The position numbers and the translations under genes were made by a program. Under the pieces are notes generated by a model. That model was not told the origin of the DNA and did not search any database. It saw only the letters and a list, made by a program, of their open reading frames with translations. DNA of 8,474 nucleotides from AG25 sp035604455 (GTDB taxonomy: Bacteria > Gemmatimonadota > Gemmatimonadetes > Gemmatimonadales > GWC2-71-9): positions 1-8,474 of the forward strand of contig DATNIM010000104.1 in NCBI GenBank assembly GCA_035604455.1. Reading direction: 5' to 3'. This document shows positions 1 through 7,391 of the stretch, in pieces (within the stretch, counting starts at the first letter, position 1; each line of letters starts with the position of its first letter).

Positions 1-871
<871 letters not shown>

Positions 872-878
872 ATGAGAA

Positions 879-896
879 GTTCGAAATAGCTCGAAC
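879..896 (-). other. Hairpin just upstream of mature 16S 5' end
   Basis: On the minus strand GTTCGA and TCGAAC form a perfect 6-bp stem around a 6-nt loop, extendable by one G-U pair. It lies about 8 nt before the predicted mature 16S end. Such a position fits a structure in the pre-16S leader involved in processing or folding. The function is inferred; only the complementarity is seen. A second small hairpin (CGCGT/ACGCG, 5 bp) lies at 953-967 in the same leader. Confidence 0.4.
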
Positions 897-989
897 CGAA
901 CGACTGTAATCCATCGTCCGAATCACAATCAGAGTTGAAACCCCTCGCGGCACGCGTCTGACACGCGCACCGCTCAATCGGGGCCGCAC

Positions 990-996
990 TCCACAC
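990..996 (-). promoter_or_regulatory. boxC-like element of the rRNA leader
   Basis: The minus strand reads GTGTGGA here, 14 nt after the core of boxA. In E. coli rrn leaders a GTGTGGG boxC follows boxA by about 16 nt. The match is short and would carry no weight alone; its order and spacing relative to boxA are the support. Confidence 0.4.
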
Positions 997-1009
997 GCTC
1001 GATCATCGG

Positions 1010-1022
1010 TTGTCAAAGAGCA
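1010..1022 (-). promoter_or_regulatory. boxA antitermination site of the rRNA operon
   Basis: The minus strand reads TGCTCTTTGACAA, one base different from the E. coli rrn boxA (TGCTCTTTAACAA). In rrn leaders boxA RNA binds NusB-NusE (S10) and assembles the antitermination complex that lets RNA polymerase pass Rho-dependent termination in untranslated rRNA. It lies about 140 nt upstream of the mature 16S end, as in other bacteria. It implies that transcription starts above about 1022 in window coordinates. It also contains a perfect TTGACA, but no -10 box is found at the right distance, so boxA is the better reading. Confidence 0.8.
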
Positions 1023-1038
1023 GCTCGCACCATAGCAC

Positions 1039-1060
1039 GCGGGGGAATTCAGGACCCCGC
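1039..1060 (-). promoter_or_regulatory. boxB-like hairpin upstream of boxA
   Basis: GCGGGG and CCCCGC form a perfect 6-bp GC stem around a 10-nt loop, 16 nt upstream of boxA in the direction of transcription. E. coli rrn leaders have a boxB hairpin in this place. Stem and position are seen; the role is inferred. As there is no U-tract behind it, it is not an intrinsic terminator. Confidence 0.45.
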
Positions 1061-1076
1061 TGCTAGGCAGATTGTA

Positions 1077-1106
1077 ACGTTACCCAGCTGCCATGAGGTG
1101 AGTCAA
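1077..1106 (-). promoter_or_regulatory. Candidate promoter of the 16S rRNA operon
   Basis: On the minus strand TTGACT (1101-1106) matches the -35 consensus at 5 of 6 bases. An 18-bp spacer leads to TAACGT (1077-1082), a weak -10 match. A better -10-like word, TACAAT (1071-1076), lies next to it, but 24 bp from the -35 box, which is too far for normal sigma-70 spacing. The start would fall near 1064-1070, just upstream of the boxB-like hairpin, which is the order expected for an rrn leader. No A/T-rich UP element is seen. The -35 box is reasonable; the -10 assignment is uncertain. Confidence 0.4.
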
Positions 1107-1130
1107 GGGGGGCCAGCACTTGCAGATACG

Positions 1131-1147
1131 CCCCCGCATCCGGGGAG
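1131..1147 (-). terminator. Weak hairpin after permease 2, doubtful terminator
   Basis: CCCCG, a GATG loop and CGGGG form a 5-bp GC stem (6 with one G-U pair) about 20 nt after the permease 2 stop. No run of U follows; the next bases are GCGTATC. It is the only stem-loop directly behind the operon and may be a weak terminator or a 3'-end stabilising stem. It does not meet the usual pattern of an intrinsic terminator. Confidence 0.25.
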
Positions 1148-1164
1148 CTCGTTACAATCGCCGG

Positions 1165-4100
1165 CTAGTCGCTCGCGGGCTCGGCCGCGACCGCGCCAAA
1201 CACGCCCCGCGCCGGGCGGCGCACGAGCCAGGTCTGGAGTTCGTCGAGATAGGTGTAGAACACGGGCGTCACGTATAGCGTGACGAGCTGCGAAAACGCG
1301 AGCCCTCCCACGACCGCGACACCGAGCGGCCGCCGCGTGGCGGCGCCCGCGCCCCACCCGACCGCGATCGGCAACGCGCCCATCAGCGCCGCCATCGTGG
1401 TCATCATGATCGGCCGGAACCGCACGCGTGCCGCTTCGAGAATCGCCTCCGCGGGCCCGCGCCCGCCGCGCTCCGCCTCGAGCGCGAAGTCGATCATCAT
1501 GATCGCGTTCTTCTTCACGATCCCGATCAGCATGATGATGCCGACAAAGCCGTACATGTCGAGGTCGAGATGACAGGCGAGCAAGGTCACGAGCGCCCCG
1601 AACCCGGCGAACGGCAGCCCCGAGAGAATCGTGATGGGATGGATGTAGCTCTCGTACAGCACCCCGAGGATGATGTAGATGACGAAGATCGCGAGCACGA
1701 GGAGCAGGACCATGCCCTGCTGCGTCGTCACGAACGCCTCGGCGGTCCCCGAGAACGCGCCCTCGACGGCCGGCGGTAACGCACGCGCCTCCTGATCCAC
1801 GGCGGCGAGGGCCGTGCCGAGAGCCACCCCGGGGGCGAGATCGAACGACACGGTGACCGACGGCAGCTGACCGGAATGGTTCACGGTCACGGGACCCACG
1901 CTGTTCTCGAACGTCGCCACCGCGCTGAGCGGCACCACGGGCCCGCCCGCGCTCCGCACCCAGAGACTGCCGAGCGACTGCACGTCCGCCTGGAACTGCG
2001 GCAGGAGCTCCATCACGACCCAGTACTCGTTCGTGGGCGTGTAGATCGTCGAGACCTGCCGCTGCCCGAACGCGTCGAACAGCGTGTTCTCGATCTCGGT
2101 CGCCGTGACCCCAAGCTGCCCGGCGTGCTCGCGATCGATCGCCACGGTCACCTGCGGGTTTTCGATCAACAAGTCACTCGTCACGTCGGTGAGCACCGGG
2201 ACCTGCCGCAACCGGGCCTCGAGCGCGCGGGCCGCGGTGTTCAGCGTCGTGATGTCGCCCGATTGGAGCGTGTACTGGTAGAGGCTCTTCGACGTGAGCC
2301 CGCCGATCGAGATCGCGGGCGGGTTCTGGACGTACGTGGTGATGTCGGGCACGCTGAGCGCCGTCTCGGCCAGGTCGCGCGCGATGGCGTCGGCGTTGCG
2401 CCGGCGCTCCCCGATTGGCCGCAGCGCGATCGTCATCTGCCCCTGGTTGGCCGCGGCCGTCGTGCCGACGGCGGACGTGACGGCGAGCACGTCGGGGTCG
2501 CGGGCGAGCACGCTCGCGACCTGCTGCTGGCGCGCGACCAGGACGTCGTAGGAGACGCCCTCGCTCGCTTCGGTCGTGGCGATGAGCTGGCCCGTGTCGT
2601 CGCTGGGGAAGAGCCCCTTCGGCGTGACCCAGAAGAGCCAGGCCGTCGCGACGAGGATCACGCCCGAGAAGACGAGCGTGCCCACGCGATGCGCCATCAC
2701 CCACTCGAGGCTCCGGGCGTACGCCCCAAGCCAACGATCGTAGACGCGTTCCGTCACCAGGTAGAGCGCCCCGTGCGAGCGCCCGTGGTCGGAGCGCAGG
2801 AACCGGCTCGAGAGCATCGGCGTGAGCGTGAGCGAGACGAACCCGGACACGAGGATCGAGACGCCGATCGTCACCGCGAACTCGTGGAACAGCTTTCCGA
2901 TGATGCCGCCCATGAAGAGGATCGGGATGAAGACGGCGGCGAGCGAGAGCGTCATCGAAAGGATCGTGAATCCCACCTCGGCCGCGCCGTCCAAGGCCGC
3001 CTGCAGGGCCGGTTTTCCCATTTCCATGTGGCGGACGATGTTCTCGAGCATCACGATCGCATCGTCCACGACGAACCCGACCGCGAGCGTCAGGGCCATG
3101 AGCGACAGGTTGTCGAGGCTGTAGTTGAGCAGGTACATCACCGAGAAGGTCCCGATGATGGACATCGGGAGCGCCAAGCTCGGAATCACCGTGGCGGACA
3201 GGTTCCTGAGGAACAGGAAGATCACGAGCACGACGAGGAACAGCGTGAGCTCGAGGGTGAATGTGACGTCGTGCACCGACTCCTGGATCGTGGTCGAGCG
3301 GTCGAACAGCGTGGCCACGTGGACGGAGGACGGGATCGAGCTCTGCAGGCTCGCGAGGGCGCCTCGCACGCGCTGGGCCACGGCGACCGTGTTCGTCCCG
3401 GGCTGCCGCTGGATGGCGAGCACGATCGACGGGGCGCCGTTGTACCAGCTCGCGGTCTTGTTGTTCTGCACGTCGTCGATCACGCGGCCGAGCTCGCGCA
3501 GGCGCACGGGGGCGCCGTTGCGGTAGGCTACGATGAGGTCGCGGAACGCGTTCGCGTCCGCGAGCTGCCCCGTGGCCTCGAGCGTGAGCGCGGTCTTGGG
3601 TCCCCACAGCACGCCGGTCGGGAGATTCACGTTTTCGCTCCCGATCGCCGTCGCCACGTCCTCAAGTGCCAGGTTCCGGGACGCGAGCTCCGCCGGGTCG
3701 AGCTGGACGCGCACGGCGTATTTCTGCGTCCCGTAGACGAGCACCTGGGCAACGCCGCTCACCATCGAGAGGTGCTGCGCGATCGTCGTTTCCCCGTACT
3801 CGTCGAGCGTCGAGAGCGGCAGGACGTCCGACGTGAGGGCGAGCGTGAGGATGGGGGCGTCGGCCGGGTTGCTCTTCTGATAGGACGGCGGATAGATGCC
3901 CTGCGGCAGCGTGCGCAGCGTCTGGGTGATCGCCGCCTGCACGTCCTGCGCGGCGGCGTCGATGTCGCGGTCCAGGGCGAACTGGATGACGATCTGCGTC
4001 TGCCCGAGGCTCGACGTCGACGTCATGTTGTCGATGCCGGCGATGGTCGAGAACTGCTTCTCGAGCGGCGTGGCCACGGTCGCGGCCATGGTCTCGGGGC

Positions 4101-4263
4101 TGCCGCCGGGGAGCACGGCCGTCACCGTGATCGTCGGGAAGTCGACGTTGGGCAGGTCGCTCGCCGGGAGGCGCCGGTAGGCGACGATGCCGAAGAACAG
4201 GATCGCGACCATGACGAGCGACGTCATGACCGGCCGGCGGATGTAGAGCGCGGTGAAGTTCAT
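1165..4263 (-). CDS. RND efflux permease 2, HAE1/MdtC-like inner-membrane subunit
   Basis: This is a proton-driven inner-membrane pump subunit of 1032 residues, normal for the AcrB/MdtB/MdtC family. It takes substrates from the periplasm or outer leaflet and passes them to an outer-membrane channel. TM1 lies at about 11-29, the first large periplasmic part at 30-334, TM2-TM6 at 335-485, TM7 near 527-547, the second periplasmic part at 548-850 and TM8-TM12 at about 852-1005. The relay residues are present: Asp400-Asp401 (GFVVDDAIVMLEN), Lys918 (GIVKKNAIMMIDFA), Arg948 and Thr955 (VRFRPIMMTT). The VDD form fits HAE1 drug pumps, not HME metal pumps. The QRQVSTIYTPTNEYW block and GIVKKN form resemble E. 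coli MdtB/MdtC. The start overlaps the permease 1 stop by 4 bp (ATGA) and aligns with the permease 1 N-terminus. No strong ribosome binding site is seen, so coupled translation is likely. The TM10-TM11 loop is one residue shorter than in permease 1. Substrates cannot be read from sequence. Confidence 0.97.
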   Translation of the reverse strand: MNFTALYIRRPVMTSLVMVAILFFGIVAYRRLPASDLPNVDFPTITVTAVLPGGSPETMAATVATPLEKQFSTIAGIDNMTSTSSLGQTQIVIQFALDRDIDAAAQDVQAAITQTLRTLPQGIYPPSYQKSNPADAPILTLALTSDVLPLSTLDEYGETTIAQHLSMVSGVAQVLVYGTQKYAVRVQLDPAELASRNLALEDVATAIGSENVNLPTGVLWGPKTALTLEATGQLADANAFRDLIVAYRNGAPVRLRELGRVIDDVQNNKTASWYNGAPSIVLAIQRQPGTNTVAVAQRVRGALASLQSSIPSSVHVATLFDRSTTIQESVHDVTFTLELTLFLVVLVIFLFLRNLSATVIPSLALPMSIIGTFSVMYLLNYSLDNLSLMALTLAVGFVVDDAIVMLENIVRHMEMGKPALQAALDGAAEVGFTILSMTLSLAAVFIPILFMGGIIGKLFHEFAVTIGVSILVSGFVSLTLTPMLSSRFLRSDHGRSHGALYLVTERVYDRWLGAYARSLEWVMAHRVGTLVFSGVILVATAWLFWVTPKGLFPSDDTGQLIATTEASEGVSYDVLVARQQQVASVLARDPDVLAVTSAVGTTAAANQGQMTIALRPIGERRRNADAIARDLAETALSVPDITTYVQNPPAISIGGLTSKSLYQYTLQSGDITTLNTAARALEARLRQVPVLTDVTSDLLIENPQVTVAIDREHAGQLGVTATEIENTLFDAFGQRQVSTIYTPTNEYWVVMELLPQFQADVQSLGSLWVRSAGGPVVPLSAVATFENSVGPVTVNHSGQLPSVTVSFDLAPGVALGTALAAVDQEARALPPAVEGAFSGTAEAFVTTQQGMVLLLVLAIFVIYIILGVLYESYIHPITILSGLPFAGFGALVTLLACHLDLDMYGFVGIIMLIGIVKKNAIMMIDFALEAERGGRGPAEAILEAARVRFRPIMMTTMAALMGALPIAVGWGAGAATRRPLGVAVVGGLAFSQLVTLYVTPVFYTYLDELQTWLVRRPARGVFGAVAAEPASD
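1249..1275. repeat. 27-bp exact direct repeat, copy 1 (in permease 2)
   Basis: Identical to 4341-4367. It encodes the conserved YVTPVFYTY segment at the end of TM12 in both permeases. It is the clearest of several near-identical blocks shared by the two genes (others lie near 1492-1540 and 4587-4634) and reflects common ancestry. It could support recombination between the two genes, deleting about 3.1 kb and leaving one in-frame hybrid permease. Confidence 0.8.
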
Positions 4264-7200
4264 GGCCGGGACTCAGCGGGGTCGAGCCGCGCCCGCCACC
4301 GCGCGGGGAGCGCGCTCAGCCACGTCTGGAGATCGTCGAAATAGGTGTAGAACACGGGCGTCACGTACAGCGTGACGATCTGCGACACCGCGAGCCCGCC
4401 CACCACGGCCACCCCAAGCGGCCGGCGCGAGGCCCCGCTCGCCCCGATCCCGATCGCGATCGGCAGCGTCCCCGCGATCGCCGCCACCGTCGTCATCATG
4501 ATCGGCCGGAACCGCACCGCCGCGGCCTTCGTGATCGCCTCGGCCGGCGTCGTGTGTGCTTGCCGCTCCGTTTGGACCGCGAAGTCGATCATCATGATGG
4601 CGTTCTTCTTCACGATGCCGATCAGCATGATGACGCCGACGTACCCGTAGACATCGAGCTCGACCCCCGTCACGAACAGCGCGAGCAGCGCCCCGAACGC
4701 GGCAAAGGGCAGGCCGGTGAGGATCGTGATCGGGTGGATGAAGCTCTCGTAGAGGATCCCGAGGATCACGTAAATCACGAAGATCGTAATAAGGAGAAGC
4801 ATGCCGAGCCCCTGCTGCGACGACACGAACGCCTGCGCCGTCCCCGAGAACCCGGTCGTGATACGGTTGAGCAGCACCGTGCGCGCGATCTTCGTAATCG
4901 CCGTGACGGCGTCCCCGAGCGACTGGTTCGCGGCGAGGTTGAAGGAGAGGGTGACCGAGGGAAACTGCCCCGAGTGGTTCACCGAGAGCGGACCCACGCC
5001 GGTCTCGAAATCCGCGACCGCGCGGAGCGGGACGAGGTGACCGTTCGTCCCGGGCACGTACAACCGCCCCAACGCGGCCGCGTCGAGCTGCGCGCCGGGC
5101 TCGACCTCGAGCAGCACCCAGTACTCGTTCGAACTCGTGTAGATGGTCGAGACCTGCTGTTCGTTGTAGGCGTTGGCGAGCGCGGCCTCAAGCCCAGCCG
5201 AGGTCACCCCGAGCGCGGCCGCCCGGTCCCGGTCGAGCCGCACCGTGACCTGGGGGTTCGCGTTCAGGAGATCAGTCGTCACGGCCGTGACCGTCGGCAG
5301 CTCGCGGAGCCGGGCGAGGAGCTGCTGCGAGCCCTGGTAGAGCGCCGTCAGGTCGTTCCCCTGGAGCGTGAACTGGTACTGGCTCTTCGACCCCCGTCCC
5401 CCGATGCGGATCGCCGGGGGGTTCTGGATATAGACGTTGAGCCCGGGGATGTGGCCGAGCGCGCGGGAGAGCTCGAGCACCATGGCGTCGGCCGACGGCC
5501 GCCGCCCAGCTGGCTTGAGGGCGATGAAGAAACTCCCCTGGTTCGCCGCACCCACCGCGCCGCCCGACCCGACCGACGACATGAACCCCGCCACGTTCGT
5601 ATCGCGGGCCAGGGCGGCCGCCGCGAGCTGTTGCAAACGGACCATTTCCGCGAACGACGTGCCCTGGGCCGCTTCGGTTGTCCCTTGCAGGAGCCCGGTG
5701 TCGCTGCTCGGGAAGAGCCCCTTCGGGATGACGATGAAGAGTGCGGTCGTGCCGGCAAGAATCCCAGCTGAGAACAGGAGCGTGAGCGGCCGGTGGCCCA
5801 TCACCCAGTCCAAGCTCCGGCGATAGCTCCCGAGCACCCGCTCGAAGAAACGCTCGCCCGCGTTGAACCAGCGGCCGTGCGCGATCTCGGTCATGGGACG
5901 CAAGAGCCTGCTGCACAACATCGGGGTGAGCGTCAAGGACACGAACCCGGACACGACGATCGCCGCCCCGATCGTGATCGCAAACTCGCGAAACAGGCGC
6001 CCGATGATCCCGCCCATGAAGAGCAGCGGAATGAATACCGCGGCGAGCGAGAGCGTCATCGAGACGATCGTGAAGCTCACCTCGGCAGCGCCTTCGAGCG
6101 CGGCGACCATGGGCGGCTGCCCGGCCTCGAGGTGCCGCACGACGTTTTCGAGCATGACGATCGCGTCGTCAACCACGAACCCCACGGCGAGGGTGAGGGC
6201 CATCAGGGACAGCGTATCCAGGCTGAACCCCAGGAGCGCCATCACCGAGAACGTGCCGACCACGGCCATGGGCAAGGTGAGGCTCGGGATCAGCGTCGCG
6301 ACCAGGTTACGAAGGAAGAGAAAGATCACGAGCACGACGAGCGACAGCGCGAGCACGAGCGACGTCTTCACGTCACGCACCGAGCTCTCGATCGGGACCG
6401 AGCGGTCGTAGCGCACGTTGACGCGCACGGTGGGCGGCAGGATCCGCTCGATGTCGCCCAACACCGCCTTCACCGCGGCCGCCACGGCGACCGTGTTGGT
6501 GCCCGGTTGGCGCTGGACCGCGAGCACGATCGCCCGATTGGCGTTGTACCAGCTCGCCGCTTTGTTGTTCTGCACGTCGTCCAGGACCTCCCCCAGATCG
6601 CCCAGGTGCACCGGGGCGCCGTGCTGGTAGGCGACGACGAGCGAGCGGAACTGGGCGGCATTGAGCAGCTGCCCTGTGGCGGCGATGGTGAGGGTCTGGT
6701 TGGGGCCGTAGAGGACCCCGGTCGGCTCGAGGACGTTCTGGGCCTGGATCGCCCTGGCGACCTGGTTGATCCCTAACCCCCGGTTCGCGAGCCGGTCGGG
6801 GTTCACCTGCACCCGCACCGCGTACTTCTGGGCACCGTAGACGGCGACCTGGGCCACCCCGTCCACCATCGAGAGCCGCTGCGCGATGGTCGTTTCGGCG
6901 TACTCGTCAAGCGTGTACAGGGGCAGCACGGAGGAGGTGAGCGCGAGCATCAGGATCGGAGCGGCCGACGGATCCTGCTTCCGATAGGCCGGCGGGATGA
7001 TGTTCGGGGGCAGGCTCGCGAGCGTCTGCGAGATGGCGGCGTTCACGTCCTGCGCCGCGGCGTCGATGTCGCGGTCGAGCGAGAACTGGAGCGTGATCTG
7101 CGTGCTGCCGAGCGCGCTCGTCGACGTGATATTGTCGATCCCCGCGATCGCGGAGAATGCCTTTTCGAGCGGCGTCGCGACCGTCGCGGCCATCGTCTCG

Positions 7201-7367
7201 GGACTGGCGCCGCTCAGGTTCGCGGAAACCGAGATCGTCGGGAAATCGACCACCGGGAGGTCGCTCACCGGAAGCTTCGGGTAGGCGACGATGCCAAACA
7301 CAAGGATCCCGATCATGAGCAGCGATGTCATGACCGGGCGGCGGATGAAGAGACTCGTGAAGCTCAT
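4260..7367 (-). CDS. RND efflux permease 1, HAE1/MdtB-like inner-membrane subunit
   Basis: This is the first of two RND permeases, 1035 residues long, full length for the family. It exchanges protons for amphiphilic or drug-like substrates in the inner membrane. TM1 is at about 11-29, TM2-TM6 at 335-485, TM7 near 527-547 and TM8-TM12 at 855-1010, with two large periplasmic porter/docking parts between. Relay residues correspond to AcrB D407, D408, K940, R971 and T978: Asp400, Asp401, Lys921, Arg952 and Thr959, with the Lys-Arg spacing (31) equal to AcrB. IGIVKKNAIMMIDFA and the YESFIHPITIL segment are typical of MdtB/MdtC. It is 76% identical to permease 2 over the first 100 residues by hand count. 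It starts 24 bp after the adaptor stop. The only GGAG is about 19 nt upstream of the ATG, too far for a good Shine-Dalgarno, and a small GC hairpin (7375-7387) fills the gap. The pair may form a mixed trimer like MdtB2-MdtC; this is inferred. Confidence 0.97.
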   Translation of the reverse strand: MSFTSLFIRRPVMTSLLMIGILVFGIVAYPKLPVSDLPVVDFPTISVSANLSGASPETMAATVATPLEKAFSAIAGIDNITSTSALGSTQITLQFSLDRDIDAAAQDVNAAISQTLASLPPNIIPPAYRKQDPSAAPILMLALTSSVLPLYTLDEYAETTIAQRLSMVDGVAQVAVYGAQKYAVRVQVNPDRLANRGLGINQVARAIQAQNVLEPTGVLYGPNQTLTIAATGQLLNAAQFRSLVVAYQHGAPVHLGDLGEVLDDVQNNKAASWYNANRAIVLAVQRQPGTNTVAVAAAVKAVLGDIERILPPTVRVNVRYDRSVPIESSVRDVKTSLVLALSLVVLVIFLFLRNLVATLIPSLTLPMAVVGTFSVMALLGFSLDTLSLMALTLAVGFVVDDAIVMLENVVRHLEAGQPPMVAALEGAAEVSFTIVSMTLSLAAVFIPLLFMGGIIGRLFREFAITIGAAIVVSGFVSLTLTPMLCSRLLRPMTEIAHGRWFNAGERFFERVLGSYRRSLDWVMGHRPLTLLFSAGILAGTTALFIVIPKGLFPSSDTGLLQGTTEAAQGTSFAEMVRLQQLAAAALARDTNVAGFMSSVGSGGAVGAANQGSFFIALKPAGRRPSADAMVLELSRALGHIPGLNVYIQNPPAIRIGGRGSKSQYQFTLQGNDLTALYQGSQQLLARLRELPTVTAVTTDLLNANPQVTVRLDRDRAAALGVTSAGLEAALANAYNEQQVSTIYTSSNEYWVLLEVEPGAQLDAAALGRLYVPGTNGHLVPLRAVADFETGVGPLSVNHSGQFPSVTLSFNLAANQSLGDAVTAITKIARTVLLNRITTGFSGTAQAFVSSQQGLGMLLLITIFVIYVILGILYESFIHPITILTGLPFAAFGALLALFVTGVELDVYGYVGVIMLIGIVKKNAIMMIDFAVQTERQAHTTPAEAITKAAAVRFRPIMMTTVAAIAGTLPIAIGIGASGASRRPLGVAVVGGLAVSQIVTLYVTPVFYTYFDDLQTWLSALPARWRARLDPAESRP
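4341..4367. repeat. 27-bp exact direct repeat, copy 2 (in permease 1)
   Basis: Identical to 1249-1275 and at the equivalent place in permease 1, the end of TM12. The two copies are 3092 bp apart, close to the length of one permease gene. Confidence 0.8.
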
Positions 7368-7391
7368 GTCACGGGCCGCGCGGCGGCTCCG

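Larger units (their letters stand above)
1070..1159. repeat. 10-bp perfect inverted repeat around the candidate rrn promoter
   Basis: GATTGTAACG at 1070-1079 is the exact reverse complement of CGTTACAATC at 1150-1159, with 70 bp between them. The left arm also takes part in a 10-bp palindrome, GTAACGTTAC, at 1074-1083, which overlaps the -10 region. The arms therefore give three GTAACG/CGTTAC half-sites on both sides of the TTGACT box. This could be an operator or chance. With equal base use I would expect about 0.04 such pairs in a gap of this size. Confidence 0.35.

Noticed and set aside
987..1016. Perfect TTGACA at 1011-1016 (minus strand) as an rrn promoter -35 box
   Set aside because: At 17-18 bp the next words are TGGAGT or GGAGTG, not a -10 box. 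The TTGACA is part of boxA, which lies inside the transcript.
2174..3607. 477-residue minus-strand frame inside permease 2
   Set aside because: It is an Arg/Pro/Ala-rich frame-shifted reading of the permease with no recognisable domain.
1876..4344. 822-residue open frame on the plus strand, antisense to permease 2
   Set aside because: The product is almost entirely Arg, His, Asp, Glu and Gly without domain pattern, which is typical of an antisense frame in GC-rich coding DNA. The minus-strand permease explains the region fully.
4554..6776. Plus-strand open frames of 405 and 327 residues antisense to permease 1
   Set aside because: Same charged, low-complexity composition; they are shadows of a well-conserved RND gene.
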